The notes below the pieces were generated by a model. It had not been told where the DNA came from. It saw only the letters and a list, made by a program, of their open reading frames with translations, and made no database searches. From Seison nebaliae (Eukaryota; Rotifera; Pararotatoria; Seisonacea; Seisonidae), in NCBI GenBank assembly GCA_023231475.1, contig JALJEE010001112.1, forward strand, positions 19,589 through 83,588: DNA of 64,000 nucleotides, read 5' to 3'. Shown one piece after another: positions 51,124 through 63,025 of this stretch (the first letter of the stretch is position 1; each line of letters starts with the position of its first letter). The position numbers were made by a program, and so were the translations under genes.

Positions 51124-51969
51124 ATGGGTTGTGGAAAATCGAAGAAATTAGCTCCATCCCTAACGGAAGAACAAATTAAATTTTTACAAGATAACACACA
51201 TTTCAAAGAATCCCAAATTAAGGATTGGTACCAAGGCTTTTTGGTTCGTTACACTTTTTTTCCCCTTTCAACAAAACCCTTTCTTTTGTAAATATAATTT
51301 TATTTTTCGAATTGAATAGGCAGAATCTCCAGATGGTTTATTGAGCAAAAAGCTTTTCATCAAGTCATATCGTCAATTTTATCCAAACAGCAAAAAACCT
51401 GAAAAATTCTGCAGTCTTGTCTTCAATGCTTTCGATCAAAATCACAGTGGCAAAATAGGTTAATTTGACTTAATCCACTTTTTTCAAATAATTAACGATT
51501 TGTTAATGATTTGATAGAATTTCAAGAATTTCTTCTCGGAATCTCTATTAATCAGAAAGGAAGTATGAATGATAAATTGAGTTGGGCATACAATCTTTAT
51601 GACGAGAAGAAGAATGGTAAGGTAACGAAGAAGGAGATGTTAAAAGCAATAACCGTTTGATCGAATTTGATCTTCTTTTCCCTCATTCTATTCATCGTGT
51701 AGGCTATCTACGATCTCATGGGAGAAAAACATAGAAAAGGAGAACATCATCCAAAGAATAAAGTGGATCACATATTCTCATTGATCGATTTCGATGGTGA
51801 TGGTATCATCTCGAAAGAAGAATTCGTCAAGGGTTGTCTCCAGTACACGAATTTGAGAAAAGTGTTGGCGAATATTGGAGATGCGGATGCGGACGAAGCG
51901 ACCACAGATGAAAAAACCGAGTCAACAATAAAAGTAAATGAAGGCGCCGTTACCGTTTCGGTGGAGTAA
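51124..51969 (+). CDS. Neuronal calcium sensor-family EF-hand protein
   Basis: Four exons (51124-51243, 51320-51458, 51518-51654, 51703-51969) join to 220 residues; the introns are 48-76 nt and begin GTTCGTT, GTTAATT and GTTTGAT. The N-terminus MGCGKSKK has Gly2, as in N-myristoylated sensors. The NCS signature FKESQIKDWYQGFLAESPDG follows, then FIKSYRQFYP. EF1 is degenerate as in all NCS proteins. EF2 (79-90, DQNHSGKIEFQE), EF3 (115-126, DEKKNGKVTKKE) and EF4 (161-172, DFDGDGIISKEE) can bind Ca2+ by rule, EF4 most clearly canonical. A 30-residue acidic tail follows EF4, longer than in NCS-1 or neurocalcin. It probably acts as a Ca2+/myristoyl switch at membranes in neurons, inferred from the family. 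Confidence 0.88.
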
Positions 51970-54012
51970 GGAATGGTTGCTCATCCATCATTCACCATTA
52001 TTTAAACTTATTATAATTTTAATGAACATAAAAAATTGTTTGGAAAAAGTTGATTGACTGAATGATTGCCTCTTGAATAAAATGATGCGAATTGATAGAT
52101 GATAATAATAATAATAATAATTCTAATAATAATAACAATATCGACTCTTATATTCTCGAATTTGTACTATATATCGTCATATAATATCGATTGGAATATA
52201 TTTTTCGAATTGAATGATGAAGGATATGTGGGTCGATCATCTCAGCGCTAACATTATTGAGAGCGGAGTGGTGAAAGTAAAACTTTCCTGAACATAAGAA
52301 TGCAAGATCCTCTTCTTCATCTTCTTCAAATTATAAACGATTGAAATTGTTCTTCTCAATTTTACTACTTTTTATTTTTGAACGATTTAAATTCAATCTC
52401 TCTTATCCTTTCTCATGTTCCACACACATTGTAATCACATCATATTTCATCAATTTGTTTTATTTTATTTTTGAAAATAATTTTATTGTTCCAAATTTGA
52501 TTCATCTCAATTCTTCATATGGTTCTCCTCCTCCATTCTCCTTCTTCATCCAACCACTGAAACGTTCAAACACTCATTCGCACACACACACACACAAACA
52601 CACACATACACCTCCATACAACAATCCGTTCGTGAACATTTAACTCTTCACTCATAATTCTTCTCCTCTTCATCCTATCTCGTGAACTAATCAGACGTCT
52701 GCTAAAATAACGAAGAAAATCTTAACATAATAATTGTCTTTCCATCTCCTTTCCTACAAAATCATCATCCACATCATTCACATCATCTCCAATCTTGCAA
52801 TCAAGCCGATGACTAAAGAAAATATTTTCGATACGTAAAAAAATTAATTTCGCTGCTTATCACAATTAGGAACACAGCTGCTTAAATCGTTTAACTTCGA
52901 AAGATTTTTGTTAGTGAAGTAAAAGCAGCATTCCAATTCGTCAGAAGTTTTTATTATTTCTTCCGCTTCCTCTTGAACATATCATTGTCCATCGACGCCA
53001 ACAAACGTCCTCACATGAATGAGTTACGCGATAACAACTCATAGATTAGAGATATCACAATTTTTTTATCGTCATCATCAAATTATATTATTATCTTAAT
53101 TTATTCTATCCATTATCATCACCATTATTATCGATTAATTAATCAATAATTGCAAATAATCATCCAATCCCATTCATCGTCAATGCGACAAACAAAAAGA
53201 ACAATAATAATAATAATGTGATTTTATAATAAGAAGAGTGATAATAATGAATAATATTATAATTAACAATAATGTCAATCAGATAATCAATAAATCGATC
53301 AGAAAACAGACAATTTCCAAACAGAAATCTTCCTCATCAACTTTTAATGAGATTCATCATCAATTTATTTATTGTCAACTACACATTCTTATCTTGATAT
53401 ATATATATATATTTCCATGTATATATCGATACATTCTTTCTTGCACAAAATCCTACACTAAAAATCACACACATACACACACCACGCGCCCAGTCTCTTT
53501 CTCTCTTACAGAAATTATATCGATTTTATCTAAAATAACAATCCGAATTATCTTTTTCGCATATTAATAATAATATAAGTACATATAAATATATTTCATT
53601 CTCATCGCTTTATCTAATTCATCTGACGTTTCCATTGCATTTCAATTTAATTCAACTTTATGTCCTTCTCATCTTCATGTTCAAACCGCCTTATTTCTAT
53701 CTCTATAAAATTTATTATTTTATAAATTTTTTTGCGGACAACCACATTTCTACTTATCTAATAATATATCTCTTCTATTCTCTTCTAATGCGGAGAAACT
53801 GCATGATATCTTCATCAAACAGTTCGACATATCGATATTGGACATTCAATAATTTGTTGCGACGTTAATAAAAATTTATTAATATTAAATAGGAATATCG
53901 AAACTGAAGAATTTGGTAGAATTTTAAATTTTATTTGAAAATGAAAACTTTAGTCGATAAGAAAACTTTTAGGGAAGAAAAATGTACTGAAACAAAAAAC
54001 TACCTAGATATT
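51970..54012. other. Intergenic region with AC/TG microsatellites
   Basis: An AT- and CA-rich region with (CA)n near 52580-52612, ATA repeats near 52104-52130, and a CACACAC run near 53466-53483. Open frames here are composed of simple sequence and are not called as genes. Confidence 0.5.
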
Positions 54013-56004
54013 TTAGGTCGATTTACATGCACAATTAGAAGGATCAAGTTTTTGTGAAATTTTTGTGCAATGCTGCCCTTGACAATCTAAGAAGAATATT
54101 ATATGAATCAAAAAAATATGGAAAAGACAAAGATGATTGATTAACCACATAACGAGTTCGAACAAGTATTTACACAACCACCACATGTTCCATTCGATTT
54201 TGTCGATAATTCGTAGGGAAATTTCACATTTTCATATGATTGACTATTAGGAAGAAAAAATTTATGTTTAATCTCTCAATATACAATATCTAACCTTGGA
54301 TAATAGTTACAGACGAACAGTTTCAACAACCTTGTAGCCTTCTGACACAGAGTGAACCCACAACCAACTTTATATACTTTATCGAGTACCAATTGAGAAT
54401 AGTGTCCAACTTTCAAAAAATCCATATTCTCTTTACCATAACGCCATACCGTCGATTCATTCCACCAACCTTTAAGTGTGTGAGACCAATTCTGAGTTTG
54501 TACCGCAACATTCTGCCCAACATTTAATGGGTATGCTTCGATTAAACAAATATTTTTTATGAACTTTAATAAAGTTAAACAACTAACTTAAAAGGGAACG
54601 ACATTTCACACAATCATGCGAAATTCGACATTGATTGGACCAACGTTGTGCCAAGAATGCGAGTTTCGGGTCCCAATACTTTTTCGAGAATTATTAAGAA
54701 AAATTTATTAATATTTAAGAAGAAATGTTGTGAGACGGTGCTAACCATTTTCATCATATATGTTGGATTCGGTTTGACATTTCTTCGAATATGATTATGG
54801 GCTTGGACGATGAATTGGGTGTCTTGAGGGGATACACCATATCCTCGAATTTCATTGCTATGATTAGCGAGGAAGTATGTGTGGAATGTGCCTTTTTCAT
54901 ACATTTTATTTACGTGTGTTGCATTCAAATGAGCCTGATTCAAATCGAACACAACTTTTTGGGAAAGAAGAACATTTTCATTGATCATATTTTTGAAATT
55001 GATCATTCTTTTTTCATGTCTTGTTGTTGTCGAATCAAGGGTAGTTCGGAGACGAATTGTTGTGCTGATGTCTTCGATAATTGTATTTCTGGCAGTTGAT
55101 ATCGGTGAAGTAGAAGTGATTTTTATTTCAGTTGAATTCTGTGTTAAAGTAGTTGATGAAAGAATATCGAGGGTTTTTAAGTTTTCTTCAGTTTTCTTGG
55201 AAGATGTTATTGTCGAAACGGTTAAGTTGAGTGATGAAGTAGTTGGTAAATTGATAGTTGTTTTGTTTCGCATAATTTCGGGTGGATAACTGATTTTTTT
55301 AAAATTTGTTGACAATCGTTCTGTCACCTCAGATGTTTTAGTTGATTTGGACTGTTCAATTGTGGACAATAGATTAGCAGTTGTTCCGAAAGTTGATAAT
55401 GAGTAGCTCATTCTTTCTCCGGAAATAGTAGTCAATAATGTTGTAGATAGTTGGGTAGTCGAGGAAGTTTTTTTTATTTTTAAAAGAGTAGTCGTACGTG
55501 GAAGTTGACTATTTGTGGTGGAAGTTGTAGTTTTAGTCGTAGAGAAAACATTGCTAATAGTTTGAATAGTTGTGGTAGATGTAACTGAATATTCTGTATT
55601 AGTTGAGGTTGAATTAATTATATTATTTTCCGTAACAGCAATTGTCGTCGTAGAAATATTAAATTGTGAATCATGTGAAATTTTAGAACTATTCGGTTCA
55701 GTAATGTTGAAGTTTTCTGGTGTTTCTGTAGCATTTTCTTGTTTTGTATCTATCGAACTACTTGTAATATTATGTGGTGCAGCTACAATGGAATTTAGAA
55801 AAATTTATAATGCAAATTGAATCGAGAACGAATAAAATTTAAACTTTCTGAAACTTTCAAATAAATTGGCAATAATGAAACGAAACAAAAAATGAGAAAA
55901 GAAGAAATTGTGGCGAGTACGATGGTCTTACCACTGACATCGAGAGGTGGTATAGTTGGAGATTGCGTAGAATTATTTATTTGGTAATTTCTCGACCGAT
56001 TCAT
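54013..56004 (-). CDS. Stalked type II membrane CAP/SCP-domain protein
   Basis: Six exons (56004-55845, 55782-54746, 54678-54588, 54535-54295, 54243-54146, 54086-54013) join in frame to 566 residues; all five introns begin GTT. Residues about 23-47 are one membrane span (IVLATISSFLIFCFVSLLPI). About 270 residues of Thr/Ser-rich, NxS/T-rich stalk follow. The CAP domain reads FIVQAHNHIRRNVKPNP, YWDPKLAFLAQRWSNQC, VGQNVAVQ, the His motif VGHYSQLVLDKVYKVGCGF and VCNYYP. It ends with a Cys-rich tail (NGTCGGCVNTCSNSLCDCQG). The CAP family includes venom antigen 5, CRISP and nematode VAL proteins; the tethered, mucin-like stalk is uncommon. It is organised like the gene at 26379-27844. Function is not known. 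Confidence 0.82.
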
Positions 56005-56484
56005 AAGAAGTTGATGTAAGAATGAAGATGAATGAAAAAGATACGGAGCAAACGAGAAATGTTTTAGAGGTAAGAAAGAGTGAGATTGAGTTTCTTTTTA
56101 TTCGAATGTGAAAGTTTATTAGAAGATCTCATAGTTCCTCCCAATTCTTCAGTGAGAAATAATAAAATGTACGTCTTATATGTCAATATTGACGAGAAAG
56201 TCATAGTATTCTTTAAAGACTAAAAAGTATATTAATCGTCGTTTCTATGGCGATGAGATAAAAATTTTCTTTTATTATCCCATTGTCTATGTAATTCCCT
56301 ATTAAGTATGATATTTATCGGTTGACGAACAAGTTTGTTAGTCGATTGGGAATTTCGTGAAAAAGATGAAGATGAGAATCTTTAAAAATTTCCCCGTTCT
56401 AAATAACAAAGAAATGTTTCGATTGAAACTTTTGTGAAAAGATCAATCTTTTCCCGTCGAACATAAGTGACATAATAAGAAGTT
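56005..56484. other. Intergenic region, CAP gene to COX10
   Basis: AT-rich DNA. It would hold the CAP-gene promoter and the COX10 3' UTR. No other feature is seen. Confidence 0.4.
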
Positions 56485-57632
56485 TTATTTACTGATGAAT
56501 GCGAGTACCATAATAATTGGTAAGTAAATTAAACTGAAACGAAATAAACGACGTGCTGATAAAGAACTTCCTTCTTTGTAAAATAGAAATGCCAAATAAA
56601 TGAAATAAACATTAAACGGAATTGTGTCGATTGCAAATGATATTTTGGCGAAACCTGAAAATGAAAGTTATAATCGACTTTTAATCTAATTTTAAAAAAT
56701 CAACCAGTCAATGGAGCTCCGATGGAACATAGTGCCAAAAGAAGAATTGAATGTCTTAGTGCAGTTCTTCTGCATAACATTGGTTGAACCACACTCGCCA
56801 TTCGATAACCAGCTCGAGTATATTCGTTTTTGATATTCCACGACAATGCATTAAAATGAGGGAATTGCCATGAGTATAAAATGAGAGGTAATATCATAGC
56901 TGCAGGTAAATTGATTTGTGCAAGATTCGGTTCAGCAATTAATTCACTTTGCCAAATGGTGGGATAAACGGCAGCTAACCATCCCATCATTGGTGGAATG
57001 GCACCAACAATAGAACCAATCCAAGTATTATAAATACTTAACCTTTTCATTGGAGTATAAATATTAGTATAGAGGAGTAGATTGATGAATCCTAATGATG
57101 CCACTATTGGCGAGACGGAAACGGATAATAATAAAATTCCAGAAATTGCTGAAATACTCGCAAAATTTATGACGTTCAAAGGAGACATTTTCATTTGGAC
57201 GAGAACTCGATTTTTTGTTCGTTTCATTTGTGAATCATATGGAGATTCTAAATATTGATTGATCGAATTTGCTGCGGCTGATGTTAAGGCGGTACCGACT
57301 GAAACACATAATAAACAAACGGGATCGAAAGGAATTAGATTTGGTGCTTGCATATAACCACCAATACATGTCAATACAACTAATCCAGTCAAATTCTTTT
57401 TGGATAAAGCGGCATAACATTCTAATTTTTGTTTTAATGTTAACGATGTCGATCTTTTATTCCATTGATATTGATCAATACTCTTCGGCTCTTCATCGAT
57501 AATCAACTTCGAAGTGAGAATTTCTTGAGAAATTTTTGGTTTTGCTTTCACTACATTCTGAAATGTTTGTGAAGAACTAAAAGAACATCTACTCAAATTA
57601 CGTAAACGTCCACTCAGTGAACGTAATAGCAT
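56485..57632 (-). CDS. COX10: Protoheme IX farnesyltransferase, mitochondrial (COX10)
   Basis: Two exons (57632-56705 and 56654-56485; 50-nt intron GTTGATT...TTTTCAG) give 365 residues. COX10 makes heme O from heme B and farnesyl diphosphate in the inner mitochondrial membrane, the first step of heme A synthesis for cytochrome c oxidase. The N-terminus is Arg/Ser-rich and acid-free, consistent with a presequence (LLRSLSGRLRNLSRCSFSSS). The UbiA family active-site motif reads NSINQYLESPYDSQMKRTKN, and the second motif is YTPMKRLSIYNTWIGSIVGA followed by IPPMMGW. FPHFNALSWNIKNEYTRAGY is conserved. About nine membrane spans are visible, the last two in exon 2 (FNVYFIYLAFLFY, IYLPIIMVLAFI). Confidence 0.95.
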
Positions 57633-58043
57633 TCGAGATACAAGAAATAATCTGCTCTCTTATGATTTCCCATTCAATCTCAGAAATTCCTTCAGCTATT
57701 CATTTATATTCAAATTCTACTTATCTCATATACCTCACTTTTTAATTCTTAACTTTTATTCCCACTGTTAAATTTTATCATAATTCTTAATAAAAAATAT
57801 TTTTAGCCGATCTGGACTCCAGATTCTGGAGTAACATCGCAAATTACCAAACTGTTGAGATAGGCAAAACGATTTTATTTGAAATTTTTTAAATGTCCTA
57901 AATATGGGATTTAATCGAAAATTCATTTCCGATTAATAATGAGAATTTCGAATATAAATAAAGCGAACAATAGTCGGCAGTTAAACAAAACGAAATATTT
58001 AGAAAAATTCTAGTTTACTTTACAATCAAAAAGTCAAAATAAG
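57633..58043. other. Divergent promoter region between COX10 and the CCDC66-like gene
   Basis: About 410 bp between two divergent genes. AT-rich, with no coding segment. A bidirectional promoter is possible. Confidence 0.45.
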
Positions 58044-60032
58044 ATGCGCAATTTTTCAATTTCATATGTAGGCGGCAAAGCCGTTATCAATTGCAATAAA
58101 AGTGCCGATTCTAAGGCAAAAAAGTTAGATAAATGCAGAATTTCTCAGGAACCAACTACAACACAAAAAAAATCTCACAGGAACGTTCAAGGAAATGGAG
58201 GGTCAAGTAAAGGAGAAACCTCAAATTCAAATAATGAATCGAACAACCATAATAAAATGTTGACGCTTTCAGCTGATCAACTGACGAACATTATATTGGC
58301 AGCCGCTCATAAAACGAAAGATCCTGTGAAGTCGAGTCATTGTTCACCACAGAAAAATTTCCGTTCAAGTCACGAACAAGTTAATGATATTGATATCCAT
58401 AAAGACGTACAAACTACAGATCACGAGATTGGCAACCAGTTGGAAGGAGAAAATACGTCAAATGGTTTCAATCACGAAATTCATCGATTGCTAAATCGGC
58501 AGAATATTCAAAGTGAAGTTGTATCTAATTCTAGAGATAGACAACCTGTATCGGAAAATTCGGTTAGAATTCCCTCAAATAAGGTAAACAACCTTGGAAT
58601 TTCTCAACAAACTGGACCTCAGTTTTATGCTTTACAAACGAAAAAGCGAGAAAAGATGAGACCGCAACAAATGCGTGATCAACAACCCGAGAATCTTCAT
58701 AGCCGACATAGATATGAACGTTCAATTCCGAAATCACATAATCAACAGTCGAACATTGGACAATGTCTTCAAAAATCGAATAATCGTCGGCGAACTCCAA
58801 TAGTGAGTCACGAACAACAACGTAGGTTACATAGTAATAATAATCAGAATTCTGAATTTATAGTTAATGGACAACTTAATGAGTCAAAGGACGCTGTAAC
58901 AGGAATTGGAAATTCATTAAAATTCCATTCTCCCGAAAACTTTCAAAACGGTAGACCAAAAGTTTTAACAATGAAAGAAAAGAAACAGTTACAGTGGGCA
59001 AAAGAAAAAGAAGATCAAGAAAAATTGAATACGGCATTATATGAAAGAAGATCCTTAATCCAAAATGTTCTTGGTGATAACATTCATGGTGGTGGTGGTG
59101 AACCAATAATAGATGGAAATGGTCAAGTAATATCGAGATTTAAAAGACTGAATTTGGATTCTAATAAAAATGCTATCAATATTCATCAAATGTATAATGC
59201 AAAGAAAAAAGATTTGCCGCGTCGTTCAGAAACATATGTACGTGAAATATTACCGAATAAGCCTAAGGACGAATGTTTTGCTTTTGGTACTTCGAAAGAA
59301 GCGTTAGCGATAGAAAATGAAAAGAAAAAAAAACAATGGCTGAGAGATTTGACTAGGCAGATTAACGAAAAGAAGGATCAGAAGAAGGAAAATATGGCCG
59401 AAACCAATTACTATTCACATGACGATTATCGTAAATTAAATGTTAATGATCGTTCATCGAACCATCAAATTTCTCCCCAAAGAATTATTAGTAATCAACA
59501 ACTGAATTGCGCAAAGGCAAATACTAATAAGAAGGAACATGATATTTCAAACTCAATGACGAAAAAGAATCCACAAGACATCGTCTACGAAAGAACAATA
59601 CAAGCACGAGAAGATGCATTAAAAGAGAAACGATGGGCGAAAATTGTTGAGTTAGATAAAAAAGGCCATGACACGACAGCATTACGAAAGCGATATGGTT
59701 TTAAGTCACTTTCTAAACCATACTCTACGGAACGGAATATAGACAGTTATGTCAAACCTCCTCCAAATTCACCACAAATGTTTAATTCATTTAAACAACG
59801 GAAATCAAAAGCAAAACAATCACAGTTACTCCCAAATCTAAAAAGTAGAGCCAGGACTAATTATGGTAATAGTTCAAAAACTCCAATTAAGAAAGAAAAA
59901 CCAGCGATATTTCATTCTGTAATCAAGAATAATAACAAACATAAAAGTTACAACACTAATTCTTCGTCGAATAACCAACCTAGGAAATCGAAACTAGATA
60001 TCATAATTGAAAACAAATTTCCCAAACTATGA
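58044..60032 (+). CDS. CCDC66-like coiled-coil protein
   Basis: Single-exon 662-residue protein, largely polar and disordered, with three conserved-looking pieces. MLTLSADQLTNIILAAAH resembles the LTQDQLQQILM motif of CCDC66. A charged helix (MKEKKQLQWAKEKEDQEK) lies mid-protein. KEALAIENEKKKKQWLRDLT followed by RQINEKKDQKKE matches the CCDC66-domain pattern 'kk.qW.keLdeQv..Kk..K'. A further helix (TIQAREDALKEKRWAKIVEL) follows before a basic end. CCDC66 is a centriolar-satellite and ciliary protein; the animal's MAK/ICK-type kinase would fit cilia. The two motifs are recalled from memory and are short, so this stays a proposal. Confidence 0.5.
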   Translation: MRNFSISYVGGKAVINCNKSADSKAKKLDKCRISQEPTTTQKKSHRNVQGNGGSSKGETSNSNNESNNHNKMLTLSADQLTNIILAAAHKTKDPVKSSHCSPQKNFRSSHEQVNDIDIHKDVQTTDHEIGNQLEGENTSNGFNHEIHRLLNRQNIQSEVVSNSRDRQPVSENSVRIPSNKVNNLGISQQTGPQFYALQTKKREKMRPQQMRDQQPENLHSRHRYERSIPKSHNQQSNIGQCLQKSNNRRRTPIVSHEQQRRLHSNNNQNSEFIVNGQLNESKDAVTGIGNSLKFHSPENFQNGRPKVLTMKEKKQLQWAKEKEDQEKLNTALYERRSLIQNVLGDNIHGGGGEPIIDGNGQVISRFKRLNLDSNKNAINIHQMYNAKKKDLPRRSETYVREILPNKPKDECFAFGTSKEALAIENEKKKKQWLRDLTRQINEKKDQKKENMAETNYYSHDDYRKLNVNDRSSNHQISPQRIISNQQLNCAKANTNKKEHDISNSMTKKNPQDIVYERTIQAREDALKEKRWAKIVELDKKGHDTTALRKRYGFKSLSKPYSTERNIDSYVKPPPNSPQMFNSFKQRKSKAKQSQLLPNLKSRARTNYGNSSKTPIKKEKPAIFHSVIKNNNKHKSYNTNSSSNNQPRKSKLDIIIENKFPKL

Positions 60033-60701
60033 TCAAGATTAAGCAGAAAAAAACTTAACTGGAAGAGCAAATAATCTCAACATATTAGTTGTGTATTAGT
60101 ATTATTAGTAGTAACGTATTAGTAGTGTAGATTCTATGTTTCGTACTAACCAAATCACAGGTACTAAATGAGCACCATGTTTATATTTGGATAACACTTC
60201 GATTATACAAAGCTAATTCATCAGAAATCACATTTATTTTCTAGCAATCGCTAATTTCTTAGCATTATATAATAAGTAGAAATGTATTTACATTGTTGAA
60301 ATATGCTTTGAAATCACTAGATAATATGCTTACTCTATTTAATAACTGTTAAATTGTTCTTGCTCATTTATGTGGGATGGTCCGTGGAATTGTAAAGTTA
60401 ATCACTAGAAGTCTACTCCAATTTCCCAAATAATACTGAAATCTACTCTAACAAAAACTTAATGGTGGTTCGGTTTCTATAATTCGTATGTTAGTGGTCA
60501 TTCATAAGTCCATGTTTATAGGAGTAGAATTGAATTATCGTCATCAATTCAAAGTAATTTTATAAAGAATAATAATTATTGAGAAGAGTTTATTGGTGAA
60601 CAAGATTAATCATTAATGGTCAAAAAATCCAAAATAGAGAATATGCTTTTTTTATGATTAAATAGTATTATATATTTGGAGTATGGTTTGAGACAGTTCA
60701 G
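60033..60701. other. Intergenic region after the CCDC66-like gene
   Basis: AT-rich with no coding pattern. It includes TTAGTAGTAACGTATTAGTAGT, an imperfect short direct repeat near 60100-60125. Confidence 0.4.
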
Positions 60702-60815
60702 TTACCAATAATCATCATTTTGATCATTTTGATAGTCTCCGTATTCGCCACGTTGACCATTGACAAGTGTGGCAGCGACCAAACAGAAAGCGGTAATGTA
60801 ATACATAAAATTCAT
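60702..60815 (-). CDS. 37-residue secreted peptide precursor
   Basis: A short minus-strand frame with ATG at 60815 and TAA at 60702. The first 20 residues (MNFMYYITAFCLVAATLVNG) are a near-ideal signal peptide: short N-region, hydrophobic core, and a small-residue cleavage site after VNG. The predicted mature part is 17 residues, QRGEYGDYQNDQNDDYW, and could start with pyroglutamate. There are no Cys residues or dibasic sites. It resembles short neuropeptide-like or antimicrobial secreted peptides of animals, but no family is assigned. No intron is needed; 5' exons are possible. Confidence 0.5.
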   Translation of the reverse strand: MNFMYYITAFCLVAATLVNGQRGEYGDYQNDQNDDYW

Positions 60816-61854
60816 TCTTGTAATTCCTGGAGGATTTCTTAAAACGGATTGATTTAGATACTGTTTAACTTTTATATTTAACAGTAATTTTGGTCTCTAT
60901 TTATACGCGGACGATCTCCCAAATACGAAGTTTTAAACAAAGTGATAAAAATTGAAACGGTTACATCATTTTTAACAGTCACGTATTATGGAGAAATTTT
61001 TATTGTTCAATTGGATAACATCGTCTTGTAAAGAACATTAAATTTTGATATGCCCATTATGATTGTCTTCCGAAGTTTCGATATAAGTTTAATTATAAAT
61101 GCATTCTGATCTTTCGGTCGTACAATCTCAAGTTGTTATTATAATCAACCATTATCATTGTGCTATTCCAACTACAATTTTTTACATCAATTGAGAGAGC
61201 AACTGTTTTTCAGTTGAATGAGAAATATTACACTATGCAGTACATCAAATCTATGCATTATGATATCGTATATACAGAACGAATGCGAACGATAGAAATA
61301 CCGAAATGGTCAATCTTTGTCAATCATCCTAATCGTCCTAATACTGAAATATGGCACACAAAATCAAATTTGTAGTAACGATATACAGGACTAACAAGAA
61401 CACAAATATGAAGAAGTATAATTAATTAACTCAATTAATTTGGTTTTATAATTTTTCTAATTACACATGGTACTCTGTTTAATTTATATTATTATACTTT
61501 AAGTTACTCTTTTAAATTTTTCGATTTCATTTGATCTATTAATTTCGATGATACTGTTTTGGTGATGCAATTGTGGTACTACGAGATGCAATGGTGAGTT
61601 TCGTGTTAAGATATCGTAAATTTTTACTCAACTCTTAAAAATTCAAAACTTTTTCCTCTGTTTCTAATTTTACGTCTTTTTAAAAATAAACTTTAAAAAT
61701 TATTCCAAGGTTTATACAGCAGAAATTAGCATAATGATTAAATTATACGAAATTTTCATATGTAGAAAGACAACAAAATGAAAAAATATGAAGAATATGA
61801 AGTTTTAATATGAATAAACTTTTTACATAATCCAATTGTTGTTTCCTATAGCTG
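60816..61854. other. Intergenic region between the small peptide gene and the transposon relics
   Basis: AT-rich. A 71-codon plus-strand frame at 61160 has no recognisable features. No RNA or repeat feature is visible. Confidence 0.4.
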
Positions 61855-62824
61855 TCATTTCATTTCCAAAATTGGATGAAATATTTTCAATAATTCTTCG
61901 ACATCGGATTTTGACGACATATCATCAATTAATATTGATAAACTTTCGAAGCTGTCATGGATAGATTTGATCATTTCGTATGTGGAATACCATCTTGTTA
62001 TCAAGTCCTGTTTAATCGCGAGGATTGATTGATCCCATAATTGCTGCGTTTCTCTGAATTAGAACGCAAATAGCGGAGATGTAATTCGAATGTAATTCAC
62101 GAGTTTCTTGCATTCAGCTATCATTTGTTTGATTTCTCCACTGGAATCGATATACTTTTTTAGTGCGAGTTGATACATGTGAAAAATGCAGCTGGAATGA
62201 TTGTAATTTCTGAAAGCGGCTACCATATTTGTCGCAGAATCAGAACAAATATTGACCACGTTATTCTTCTCAATGGCATATCGTTCACGTAGTTTTTCCA
62301 GTTTTTCACCGATGTTTTCGGCAGTATGAGAAATGTTTAATGGAAGTATATCTGCACAAAGTTTTAATATGCTTCCATCCGTACCTAAAGGTCGAATTGA
62401 AAATGCGATAAATCGTGAACGTCCATGGCTCCAGCAATCACTGGTTATGGATAATTTTTGAGTTTTTGCTATTTCGATCAAATCCTTGAACAATTTATTT
62501 TTCATATTCCCAATATTCTCTGTGATCGTTTTTCGACATGGTAAGTTCAAACCTGGTCGCCAATTGTTCAATAAATTAAGGAAAATTTCACTTTCAACTA
62601 TGGAACAAGGGATTAAATCAGTCGCAAGGATTAGAGTAATGAGATTGTTGAACAAAATCTGAGCATCGTCCATGTTCTTAGCTTGTCCATAAGATGTCGG
62701 ATTTTTCGATTTCCAAAGAGTCGATGTGCTCGTTTTATACTGGATGACATAATCTGCATTCCAGCACTTTGTTGACCGTATCAACAGAAAAATGGTCTCT
62801 TACTTTACTTCTCTGTTTCGACAT
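61855..62824 (-). pseudogene. Broken hAT-family transposase (BED zinc finger plus RNase-H core)
   Basis: The minus strand from ATG 62824 opens with a BED-type zinc-finger segment (SKVRDHFSVDTVNKVLECRL, with CRLCHP), which stops in frame near 62735. The following frame continues in a different phase with YKTSTSTLWKSKN, the usual end of the BED finger. The transposase core follows: LSITSDCWSHGRSRFIAFSI (first Asp), VVNICSDSATNMVAAFRN (second Asp) and CIFHMYQLALKK. At 62059 an in-frame TAA interrupts before LWDQSILAIKQDLITRWYST. The protein ends at 61855 without the C-terminal dimerisation domain. One frameshift and one stop mean this copy cannot make an intact transposase. Confidence 0.75.
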
Positions 62825-63025
62825 TCTGAAATTTCAGTTTTAATTTTTTATATCTTAACAAAACTGATTCGTATTAAGATTTTTAAGAACAAGATGAATA
62901 ATCCATCTTTTGGAAGCGTTTGAAAATGCTGAGCCATGCAGCTTTTTCTATGGTCACTTAGAAAGGAATTCCGATTTATGAGAGGATTCGAGTCAAAGCA
63001 TGAGTATGACTATACCTTTTCAACA

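Noticed and set aside
52341-53567. Plus-strand ORFs with His/Thr repeats
   Set aside because: The His/Thr runs come from CA dinucleotide repeats; no conserved feature or splice signal supports coding.
62047-62060. GTTCTAATTCAG at the hAT stop codon read as an intron
   Set aside because: It is only 12 nt, far below a workable intron; an in-frame TAA in a decayed transposase explains the break better.
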